Assembly (NCBI RefSeq): GCF_041260155.1
Contig: NC_091944.1
Location: 19,566,272 to 19,630,271, forward strand
From: Ptychodera flava
Taxonomy: Eukaryota > Hemichordata > Enteropneusta > Ptychoderidae
Direction: 5' to 3'
Length of the DNA: 64,000 bases
Of the stretch, positions 48,183 to 59,469 are shown piece by piece (positions within the stretch are counted from its first letter, which is position 1; every line of letters starts with the position of its first letter). A program made the translations under genes and the position numbers. The notes under the pieces are model-generated. The model ran no database searches and was not told where the DNA came from. It was given only the letters and a program-made list of their open reading frames with translations.

Positions 48183-51149
48183 TTTTGATCAGCGGGCTGT
48201 CCGCTGAAAACGCCAAGCCTTTCACCGCGAGTCAAATTCCTCATTGGTGTTTAATGAACGGGTTATTTTCATACAGTTGCGACTGAGTTCTTATGCTGAT
48301 ACCGGTGAAAGCTTCGACTCTTTCACTTTGTGCTCTTATGCAGATTCGTTCTTGAAAATGGCTTGCATATAAAACATTCACTCGTAACTACTGACGATAA
48401 AGCGATGCACACTTCTTCCTTTGATGTACTCTCTGATTCTTCTCTCGATATCATTCTGAACCATTTAAACACTTGCTCGACGGCGTTCTCTTCTGTGTGA
48501 AACGATGTTCCTTATCTCTAACACAAGCAGGAAATTTGTCTGACATGAAACGCCAAAAGCTTATTTGAAGAGAGAAATTTTTGCTTTTCGGTTTATAAAA
48601 TAAATGCTAACAGTAATTGCTGAGCCATCTTCAGTCGTGTACTCATCGTGCAGTAAGACAATTCTGAAGATGATGAGTGCAGAACGTGTGCTAATACCTT
48701 CCGTTAGACTGTAACAGTGGAGCGCCATTACAACATAAATTACGTCACTACAGTTTGACGTTATCCGTCTTTCCAAAGCGTAACGATTTCATGTGTTAAA
48801 CGTTTCCTCATGAGAAAACTTAGTACAACAATTGATATGATGATTACCCCAAAAGTATAAAAAATGCTATAAGATACTGAAACCCAGCTAAAGAAAGCCC
48901 TATAACAATTAATGGTAACATTATGAAGACTACCGCGATATATACGACTGAAAACCAACGATATCGAGCTGCTATTTTTCCCAACAAGCTTGCACTTTTC
49001 AGAGGTAATTTTCGGAGGATGGGATTGTATAGAAGAGTATAATTCCTGATACATTGAAAAAAAGATGGCACAATGATATTTGAACACCTTCTACAAAGCC
49101 CGCGCTTTTTGAACTGGCAAACGCTGCGAGAAGACTTGTAAAAGTCGTTCCTATGTTAGCTCCTAATGTCAACGGATATAGTCTCTCTAGGTGATGACGC
49201 GCAAACCTGCAATTGGTATCAGAATGGACGTGAAAACTGAACTACTTTGTAGTAACATGGTAAACAAACAGCCGATTAAAATAGCGACGCAACCAGTTAA
49301 TGGAGCAAGGCGCCCTGGCAAGTCTTTCCTTAGAAACGTCTTCAGGCATTTGCGGCGCTTCCTCGTAGCATGGAATCCAACAGTTTTACCATCACAAATA
49401 AGCATATTATCATCAGTACAGTGGAGGAAACCAATAATATCAGCCCTATTTGTTCCATCGGACAAATCACACCGAGCGAATAGAAAGTTGTCTGAAAGAG
49501 AAATGGAATGAATAGTTCAAATATTACATAATGAACCAGAGCTTGGTTTCAAAACATGAATATGGCATTTTCGTGGAGTATCCAACTTCATCTTCTAAAA
49601 ATATCAAGGTGTTCTGATAGCCAATGAGTAGAAACCTTGACACAGAAATGGATGATATAGATTAGTATTTTACCATAATTATATTGACAGCAAACAACTA
49701 TGACTTACTGACATATCTTTAGTAAGTTCATCAGGTCGCTGTAATTAATCTCCCTTTTTCATTCTGGTCTAACTTATGAAATGACAACTCTTACATTACA
49801 CCACTGTCACAGTAAATTTACTACACCTTACTTCTTGCACGATGAATTGTGTTGTTGAGCATCACTGAGTGATTGTAGATAGTTTCCATTGTCATCATTT
49901 ATGGTGTCGTTGTCGAAGTCGTCTTCTACTGTTGCCCATCGATCGATGAGACTTTCTCCTTTGCGTAACTCAGTTTTCCTGTATCTTCATTGACCTATCG
50001 ATGATAAAATAATCACCATGTCACGTTGCCTGTCATACTTACATCAATACCCCACACTGTTCAGTTAAGTTTACAATTTGAACTTTATAATCAACTTATA
50101 GTAACTTTATACAGATGCCTTCGGCAAAATTCAATCAATGATTTACTAATCAACAAATTAAATCAAAGCCAAATAGGTTCATTTGACACTTTGATAAATA
50201 CAATTTAATCAACACGGGGTGCTAAGAGGACAGAATGTGTGTTTCTGGTAACCAGACCCACCCTAATGAAAGCCCCCGACCCTAAACTTTTGCCGCGTCT
50301 TGTTGGGCCACACCCAAACAAACGTAACAAATACCAAAAACCGTTCCTGACCGACCTACCTTTTTGCTGAGGACATGTTAAGGGAATGCCAAGTGGGTTT
50401 TTGCTACAAAATGTGTGATCAATTGCAATACTAACGGGAAAGAATTTTAGACTTATCATCATTTGTAAGACTTCAGTTGTAATCTAATAACATATTCTTA
50501 AAGAAATGAAAAAAAAAATCCTTCCTGGTGAAACGAACAGTCACGTTATTGGCTCTCAGATTGTGATGTAACTCTTTGATTTGTGTTCTCCATGGTCTAC
50601 ACAGTTAAAACTGAGATATCAATGAGAAGGAAATTTACCGTGTATCTTAATTTCAACTGTATAATATGATCAGTCACGATATCGGAATTTTTTAATCATA
50701 TTCGTAGACTGGAGTCGTGGAAGACTTGAGTTTGCCACTATTGCTGACGTCACACGGAACAGGTAATCGGTTGCGCGCTCTAATGGAAGCAATACGATGA
50801 CAGCGAACCAGTTGAAACAATCGTGAACGGTCGCACCAGCAAAAGCGAAACGGAAATATTTTCTTCGGTGAGGTTGTCCACCAGCAACTATTGTATTTGT
50901 TATTGATGTACCTATGTTGGCACCCATCACCATTGGAATGGCATCCTTTACTTTTATGACTGTCGATAAGGAAAACACATATTTAGATAATGCACGACCC
51001 GATATTATAAATGTAGGTCATACTTTGCCGATAGAAAGCGTAAACAGTTTTGATGTTCAAGAATACAATGAAAATCACGTTGTGAAGCAGTTTTCTGACA
51101 AAAATATGAATATGAAGCTTGTTAGAGTATTGAAACTTAAGTGACGGAC

Positions 51150-51238
<89 letters not shown>

Positions 51239-51258
51239 TATATATATAATATATATAC
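51150..51258. repeat. (TA)n tract in SLC34-B intron 2
   Basis: Interrupted TA repeat. Confidence 0.9.
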
Positions 51259-51284
51259 AATTGAAAAAACACGCAACTACATCT

Positions 51285-51362
51285 GCGTGTCTCTGCACAG
51301 CAAATTTTGGGGGCTTGAAAAAATGACCCATGTAGGACTTGAACCTACGTCCCCGAATTCAG
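51285..51362 (-). other. tRNA-derived 3' fragment (possible SINE remnant)
   Basis: On the minus strand a perfect T arm is visible (GTAGG, loop TTCAAGT, CCTAC), followed by an acceptor-like ATGGGTCA and a T-run. The 5' half with D arm and anticodon stem is missing, replaced by TA repeat. It is therefore a fragment, not a working tRNA gene. Confidence 0.5.
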
Positions 51363-51364
51363 TT

Positions 51365-51386
51365 CATATAATATATAATATATATC

Positions 51387-51438
<52 letters not shown>

Positions 51439-51455
51439 ATATATATATTATATAA
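51365..51455. repeat. (TA)n tract
   Basis: Interrupted TA repeat in SLC34-B intron 2. Confidence 0.9.
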
Positions 51456-51660
51456 AAGTTATAAATCTGTACTTAAGTTTCATGCATCCTGCAATCTTTA
51501 CACATATGAAGTGAAGGATTCTTAGCCCCGTACTCTCGTTTATGTTTGGGACGTACATGTCTATTTGTAGGTGGTATTTAAATTTGATAAATAATATTTG
51601 TTTTTGTGGGGACATTTTGAAACCATTTCGAGTGTTTGTTTAAAAGCGTAGATTTGATAT

Positions 51661-51661
51661 T

Positions 51662-51731
<70 letters not shown>
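51661..51731. repeat. (TA)n microsatellite
   Basis: Nearly pure TA repeat just downstream of SLC34-B exon 2. Confidence 0.95.
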
Positions 51732-51733
<2 letters not shown>

Positions 51734-52876
51734 TAGATCGTATACATAATTATTATCAAAATACACACCTTTTGCTGCTACTATGCAAACGATGATAGAT
51801 GTAGTGGCAACTGGAGCTTTGTAACAAGACTGTAACGATAATCCCAATCATCATTCCAACTGCGGCGTTCTGTAAGAGAGTGCTGTTAGACAAAGCCGCG
51901 CCGGCAGCCGTGACGCCAACCAGAGTGAAAGCTTTACCCATCAATGCTAGCGCCACGATGAAGAAATATAAGCAAAGAAGCACCAATAAGGGCTTCCAAG
52001 TCCAACGCCATAATATTCGCTGGATTTTTCCACGAAATGTTAATTCTGAAAGAAAAAAAAGAAAAGAAAAGAAATAAAAACAACAAACAACTACCCTGGC
52101 TGACAAGTAATGGCGAGTTCTTTATATCGATATTATAGCATGTAACAAATTAGCTCCTATGTACAAAACGCATGAGTTCTGTTGAAGGATATTTGATCTT
52201 GTCTTCTCCTTTCAGAATATGTGACATTGAACTGACAAAACTTGATAACCAATTCAGTATCTGCAGTTCAAGTTTTACATACTTGTACTACGGTATCTTC
52301 GTTTGGTTTACTTTTGGCCAATTTGTACCTACGTGGTAGTGAGTTCATGGTGTAATTATAAGTCACCAACTAAATATTCATAACTGCACAATTCCTCACA
52401 GTGAGGTCGCGAAGTCGTACGTCATGCTTTAGCTGTAACTGGATCTATCGCTTTCTGACGGACTTCAAGGCGTGCCTATGATGCAAGAACGGTAGAAGAT
52501 GAATGCAGTCATAGACCCTGTTAGGGTTCAGTTAAGTTTTGAAAAGTTACAATGCGATTAACTCACCTTGCCATGTTATGTGATGATCTTTAGAATCTTG
52601 CGGGTCAACTTTTTTTCACATCCCTTGCCTTCTTCAAAATCCCTCTCTCCAGGTCTGTCCGATGATCGACGTTGTTTATAGGCTCTTCTTCAGACTTGAT
52701 TGACGTTCGTTTTCTTCGTTACCGAGAGGCTGCTCATCACCACATACCGATACAGATGTATTATGATGTTGCTTCGGTATAAGTGTCTGTTCTACTTTTC
52801 CATTTTTCGCTAAGTAGCTGCAAACGTCTTTTCTGGCGATCTGGTTTGAATTCGTGTCTGCAGTATTTCTTTGCAT

Positions 52877-55808
52877 TGAAGATAATGATGATGATGATGT
52901 TGTAATGGATCAACCAAGCTATGTTAAGCACGTGTTAACTGTCCGTGTGTGTATGCTGTTGTCACAACCATTACATTCAATTTCCTTGTCCTGTATATAA
53001 TTGTTGTTGATTTCAGTGGGATTAATCATTGTTGCTCCATCAATTTAAACCAGCCTGTATTTAAAATATATGCATAAAAAATAAATAAACCTGCTGGCGG
53101 GGTACACGTTTTTATATTGTTCGAAGATTCTTCATTTCCTTATCCTATGTTTTTTCTATTTTGACGTAAACTGAAAGAACACATAAATCCATGTAAATTC
53201 TTTCAAAAGAGTGTCGCGCGTACTGTAAAGTCTGCTACTGGTTTCTTGAGGACAAATGAAGATGTAGGGTTTATACCAAAGAATCCATCAAGTCAATGTG
53301 TTTAGAAAATTAATATCATGTTGCACCGGTCAAACCAGTCAACATAACGTACTTATACTATCTGTCATGGCTTTAAAGGCATGTTTTGCAAATTTCTACA
53401 AATACGAAGACGCAAATTATCAAGCAATCAACTTAGGAGCAATAACTACATATAACTATGAACTGACACATAACAATACAAGCTTGTCTCGACGAATTAT
53501 AATATTCTCGTGTATCTCTATCTATTCGTGATTTTGTAAAATTAAGTTTGTGTGCTGCGTTCTTCTCGTACGTTGAGTTTGGTCTAACATTATCTTTATC
53601 CCATGAAACAGAGAGAATATTTGTACTCGTGAGAAAAACCGTGAGCTGGAGCCGAGTCGCCGAAGGACTTGAACTCCCTTGCATGTCTTCTGTAAACTCT
53701 GTCACAGAACCTTCCATTGAACTTCAAATTGATGCATTTTTTATCAACATCTAGGCATATCTTCTTTGTGAAGAGACGCTCTCATTTGTAGTACAAAGTA
53801 CCCATAGATACGCAGACTGATTTCTGATATAACTGAACTATCTTCAGTACTACCCACAGTATCGTAAAACATGCTTCTTCTAAATAAAATATGGCTTTTC
53901 GTGGTAATGGGTTAACTATTGAGGTGTAATAGAATTTGAAGGATGGGACATGTTGTCCACATGCCAATTTTGATAGCCACATGCAAGCAACGTGAACTAA
54001 TGTGTGTCGAGAGCTGTATTTGATGTGATCTCTTAATGCCACTTGATTTTCGGCTGTGTTTATTGTCACTAAGGGAAAAACAAAGAGCCGTTACCGGGTA
54101 AGTTAAAATAACTACACGGGCGTATTATATTATCAGATAAGGATGGCACAGCGCTTGGCAGTCAACCCGCATAGCAAATCAGCAAGTTTCTAATCCGATC
54201 GATAACATTGTCATGCACTCTTTTACGTGAAGAACATTAATTTGCCATAACAAGACGCCTTTATACCTATTACATCTCTACGACTGTGTCTGAAGTTGGA
54301 TGGGTTTTGCTCACCTTTCACAAAATACACTTCCGGTAATTGATTTTTGTGCGTTTGCTTTTCGTTGGCGCGTCATTTTCTTGTGAAGTTTTTTCTATGA
54401 AATCTCACTGAAGGGTATTTCAGGTATCCGGTGGAGAGAGTATATAATGTCTTATGTTAGCACCATTTATTTTGTCTGCGTAATGCTTTGTATAAGTTAC
54501 AACGTATACTCAATATCACTATATTCCGATTAAAGCCAGGAGCAGAGTGTCTTATTTCATTATAGAAGTCGTTGAAACGTATTAGCATCAATACCATCAG
54601 ATGAGTAATTTTACAGTTATAGAAGCGTACTTGGTCCATAAAAACTCTTCCATGTACATACTCTTGCAACCATGATAAAAAAATATAATCTACTTCTAAA
54701 TCTGACTAGTATAGGGATGTTATCAAGAATATCACGGCATTCCAGGTTGTGAAAATAGGTCCCTAGATAATGAAACCGGAACATTGACAAAACATCTGGA
54801 AACAAAGGCTCCGCCTATTGTATCTCTAAAACGGGATGCATGCACTTCAAATATTGTTTCAAATACAAATGTTCAAAATAACATTGTAATTGAGATAAAA
54901 TTGTTCAACCGTTTGGGTTCTTTAGTAAGAAAGAATTAAAGGACGATTGATAGTATAATTTTTGTATTTCCAAGAGTCATGACGGTTCGGACACAGCGAA
55001 AAAATAATAATTTGCAATAAGAAACTTCCCTTGAATGCAAAATTGTGACTTCACGATCTCAAATCTTGCCTGTTTGCGCCCATAAGTGGTCTGTCAAAAG
55101 TGCAATTTTATTTGCTTGGATGAAACTGCATGTTTGATATTGGTATTGTACATAATGTAGGTAAGATGGATTAAAAGCATGAACGAATATACACTGTCTT
55201 AATATACACAGTCTTTAATTGACCAATCTAAAAATTATATGTATCTCTACCTGTTTTCTCCATATAAACAGACAGTGTAATCTTAATCATGTAAGTTGTT
55301 TCATTGTGGAGCAAGAAATCGAGAGGAACATAGCATTTGCTATAATAGTTTCAGTATTTAACGTACCTGTATCCTATGAATGATGGCTTCATGTCTTGTA
55401 TTGGCAAAATAGGCAACGTCCGTTTCTGCCATCCTTCCAGTCTGTCTGGTTCACGTGTCTACCTTTGAAATGGTTGTCTGGTCCCTGCCCCATTTCCACC
55501 GCTGGCAGCGCTGTCTATTTTCGTAAGCACCGCAGCCAGCGGTAGGATTAGAATGGAGCACGGAACCAGGCTATTGAATTGGACGCAGGTGATACGTCTC
55601 ATGATGACCACGTGCACATATTGGCGGTTTGCAAAGCACATGTGTCGATAACATGTATGGAAATGTTATGAAAATAGTGGAGTGACTGAAACATTCTTTA
55701 ATATGTTATGGGTGCAATTATTATTTGTTAAATCGAAAATGAATATACGGATTACGAAATCAAATCGTTCTTACACATCAACATATATTTAATAAAAATT
55801 GACCTTTA
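52877..55808. other. Upstream flank of SLC34-B and intergenic DNA
   Basis: No coding exon could be supported. Minus frames at 53433-53717 and 55459-55641 have no recognisable content. The SLC34-B promoter presumably lies near the right of 52876. Confidence 0.3.
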
Positions 55809-56607
55809 GGGACCGTTCAGTTTTTACGGCCGGGGGGGGGCGGCAAAATCCAGGGGGGGGGGTCCTCATAATTTTGGAATCCTCAAAGGTGGGGTCATCG
55901 CTTTTTCACTGGTAGGAAAGGGGGTCACCACATTTTCAGAAACGTAATACCAACAATAAAGTTCACTTTATGCCATGGCCATGATCGACCCTCTTTACCA
56001 GCGGTCCGCCTTCGGCGACCCACTACAATAAATATACATTATGTATTACCCATGACCCTCTTAACGGGCAGACGCCTTTGGCGGCCCACTCCAATTAGGT
56101 TTACTTCATTGCGATGGCCATGATCGACCCTCTTACCGGCGGGCCACCTTTGGTGGCCCACTAGAATAAAGTTGACTTTACGTTATGGCCCATGACCCTC
56201 TTAACCCAAGGCTGCCTTTGGCGAACCACTCCAATAAAGTTTACTTTATACAATGTCCATGGACATAAGTGTCTATGGAAACGAAGTTAAAAATTGCCTT
56301 ACAGTCGTCCTAATTAACAGACGTTTCAATGGATGTGGCTGAGAAGTTTGTGCCCTGGCATCTCTGCTACACGAATAAAGTGCGCCGCGTACTGTAGTTC
56401 AAATCCAAAACCATGCGGGTAAATTTGACATATGGGTTTTGGTTATTTTTCAGCCGGGAGGGGGGGGGGTCATCAAATTTTTTCGTCTGAAAAAGAGGGG
56501 GTCATCTTTTTTTCACGAAAATGCAGGGGGGGGGGGGTCTATATTTTTTTGAACACCGGCGACAAGATTTTGCAGGCCCCCCCAGGCCGTAAAAACTGAA
56601 CGCTCCC
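55809..56607. mobile_element. PIF/Harbinger-like 799 bp MITE
   Basis: Inverted ends GGGACCGTTCAGTTTTTACG at the left and GGGAGCGTTCAGTTTTTACG at the right (minus strand), each followed by a long G run. The TTA target is duplicated at 55806-55808 and 56608-56610. Inside are three or four repeats of the phrase CATGACCCTCTTA...CCTTTGGCG...CCCACT with a period of about 75-90 bp. Confidence 0.9.
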
Positions 56608-56610
56608 TTA

Positions 56611-59264
56611 GTGGGACTCGAAATCGACAATACTTTCCAGAAATGACTTCTCCCGTAAACACGAGTTCTGTGCATTTTCATGGAGTGCATGAAGTTTGGT
56701 CATCCCAGAATAACGCCTACCTGAGTTACTGTTGCAGAGGACATTGTGGTGGACCGACGGAATATTCATACTACTTTCATTTCGTTTCCGGACATGCGAT
56801 AAAATTAAATCAATTTCAAATGTCACACCTTGTACTCAGGCGTAGGCAATCGAAAACCACTTATAACATCACCCTTCTCCGGGCCGAGCTTCCTGAAACA
56901 TCACTTCCCTACAAAAAATTATGACCTGGTTAATTTCCATGTATTAGGATGGAGATTAAAATAAAGCGAATATCATTTGAATAGTTGTAAACGCCTCGAT
57001 GAATAACTCTATGACGCAAAGTATAATTATAGATTACATGTAAATGTCACAGGTTTCAATATAGTAATAGTTAATATCGCAAAATAAACCGTGAATATGT
57101 CCTCAACGTACCAAAGATAAAACCCTCTGCAATGAGCCTTGCAAATATCAGATAACACTCGCGTATCTAAACGGATCTTTGCTTTCAAATTACAGCCGTT
57201 TCAAACAAGGTGTGTACCGTATAGGTACAGAGAAAGATTTTAAAATTTCATGTTTTTCAGTTTCCCACACTCTGAGATCGATTTCTTATGTCAGCCAACA
57301 GGGTCTAAGCAGCTTTAATAATTAGTGTACATATTTCATAGCCAATTTGAGCCAATTTGGTATGTTAAAAATTTTGTTATTTTGATGATTCCCCTATAGT
57401 CGACTCTATAAGCTTATCAGGGCAATAAAGTCGACAATTCTCTCCTGGTGACTCGAGACACACTGAGCTGACCAAGGATCTGTTGCACACTACAGCAACC
57501 ATTAGGAAACAGTAAACATACTTTGTAGTTGCCCTCGTCGTCATGATTTGACAAGAATTTAGGAATATGACTGATCTACTAGATGTACTGGTCCGATGTA
57601 AGGTGGAAAGAAAACCAAAAAAGAAAATAGAAAGGAACGAAGGGAATTATAAGCGTCCAGAAAATATCATAGATGACATGATTAAATGTAACAATTTGAG
57701 GTCACCGTGCAAATATTTGGAATTTGAGAAACCTATTATCTAAAATAGGCAATGTACTCCATCATGTTAATTCTACGAGGAAAAATCATTTTATTTTGGT
57801 TTTAAAAAGAGCGCGATAGCGAAATGTTAATTATTTAACAGCTTCAAATGAACTTACACGAGTAGATTAGTTAAGAATTGTCGATATTTGAATGTCCAAA
57901 AACTAAATCTTACGTTAAATTCGGCACTGTCTATCGCTAGAACATCCCTTTTGTTTTGAATTTGGTCGATAGACCTGTACACAGAGCGCTGGTGGAGAAA
58001 GGGTTAAAATGTTGTTCTGTTTTACAATGAGTTGCAGCAGATTAAAAATAGTACAATTGACCCGATTAGCAGTGTTCAGTATTGCTGTAGTGCAAATTTC
58101 CATGAGAATTGACAAACCTGCTACTTTTACTGTAAATGAAGCGTGACTTATGAGAATAGTGTCGTTTTGAAGGGTTAAAAGTTTACGTATGACGTAAAGA
58201 ATGTTATATACAACAAGCTATAGCAAGTACACATGTTCATTCCTGGTAGCCACATGCAACTAACATGGTGCACTTAATGACTCTTCATTTTCGAGTATGT
58301 ACAGCTACTTCTGCCAGGCTTAACATGTTATCTGGACCCTAGATGTGTGTTGCAGAGTAGAATTACAAATCGAGAGATACATTTAATCTTTATTCCTGTA
58401 TCAACTTTGAAACATGGTATGTCTAAGATATCCTACATCGTAGATGAGCATATATAGGCAATCCCTTCATAAATAGTCCTATACAAGTCTGTATCGTCAA
58501 CGAGTAAACTAAAATATCTGCAGATATCCTCAGATATTTAAAACAAAGGAAAGCGACTTAATGTTGTCCTTCTGTAGTTTCAATGTGATCGGAACTCTAG
58601 TATGTCATGAAAACCCCATTCGCGTCAGCGGCAGTCTTCAAATCTGGGATATAACACATTGTAAACACTTCACTAATACACTTTCCATAACACCTCACAA
58701 TACAACACAATCAGACACCACACCCCAATTTATTCCAACTGTGGCCCATATGTAGCATGTTTATTGTAGTGTCTAAATGAAAGAAATTTAATGATGGCCA
58801 TTATAAAATCAGCATGAAGATGCTCAATGCCCCATCCGTTTGCGACGAGCCCTGTAAATACCATTATAAACAAGTCGTATCTTATTTGCGATAAAACAGA
58901 ATTTTCGGACTCGCGTCAAGTTGAACATTGAATCGCTAAAGTATGCGTGGAAGAAGGTTCTGAAAAGAATAATTAAAAGTCTCTGCGTAATTAGGAAATG
59001 CCGGCAAATATCTAAATGATCAATAGATCTTCTACAAGTATACAAACAATCCTATTCCTCTAATCTAGACTAATCCTTCTATTTTGCTTGTTTTTATAAC
59101 AAGCGTTTATATGATTTCGAAAGACAGCTGTCTGGTATAGAAAAAGACACGAAGGATCTTACCGAAACCTATCCATACGTTGAGCCATAAACACTGATGC
59201 GATTGTCTAAATCCTAAACCTTCTAAATGAACAGCTAGTATTTAATATAGGCCTATTGTTTATA
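56611..59264. other. Intergenic stretch with weak exon candidates
   Basis: Nothing is firmly supported. A minus frame from the ATG at 57544 encodes a signal-like start (MTTRATTKYVYCFLMVAVVC) but lacks a convincing donor. A better exon-like segment is listed at 57914-57988. Confidence 0.3.
57914..57988 (-). other. Candidate 75 bp internal exon of unknown gene
   Basis: The acceptor CTTTCTCCACCAG and the donor AAC|GTAAGA bound 25 codons (RSVYRSIDQIQNKRDVLAID...) that stay open in phase 0. The length divides by three. No neighbouring exons could be joined, so this could be chance. Confidence 0.25.
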
Positions 59265-59409
59265 TTTAAGCAATAACCCCCGCCGCAGGAGGGTATACAC
59301 GAGATTTTGGTACAATGCGCGACATATAGCACGAGCCGATAGGCGAGTGCTATATGGAGCGAATTGTACCAAAATCGAGTGTATACCCGACTGCGAAGGG
59401 ATTATTGCT
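59265..59409. repeat. Short foldback (hairpin) element, about 145 bp
   Basis: The arms of about 60 bp pair with each other, for example GGTATACACGAGATTTTGGT on the left and ACCAAAATCGAGTGTATACC on the right. The loop is GAGCCGATAGGCGA or close to it. Outer ends GCAATAACCC and GGGATTATTGC suggest a tiny MITE. Confidence 0.75.
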
Positions 59410-59469
59410 ATTATATTATATCAACTTGCGTGTATTTGTTGTCTTACTTGGGTATTTTCATCACTCTAA

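Larger units (their letters stand above)
48761..52876 (-). pseudogene. SLC34-type sodium/phosphate cotransporter, copy B, with many frame slips
   Basis: Five exons parallel copy A: 52876-52567, 52045-51769, 50959-50639, 49994-49832 and 49491-48761. They carry the same landmarks: LYFFIVALALMGKAFTL and LLQSSS in exon 2; AIPMVMGANIGTSITNT and ATVHDCFNWFAVIVLLPLE in exon 3; SLIDRWATVEDDFDNDT in exon 4; LLQSSSVFTS, YPLTLGANIGTTFT and ARYRWFSVVYIAVVF in exon 5. Unlike copy A it keeps NIGTT. All splice donors and acceptors look sound, but at least seven one-base slips occur: in exon 1, after LLQSSS in exon 2, at an A-run in exon 3, in exon 4, and several in exon 5. In-frame substitution stops are few. 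That pattern fits either a young pseudogene or uncorrected base-calling indels. Introns hold TA repeats and a tRNA-like fragment. The C-terminal tail is shorter than in copy A. Confidence 0.8.

Noticed and set aside
57400-57544. Signal-peptide-like frame MTTRATTKYVYCFLMVAVVC
   Set aside because: No donor joins it to any downstream exon; kept only as a note.
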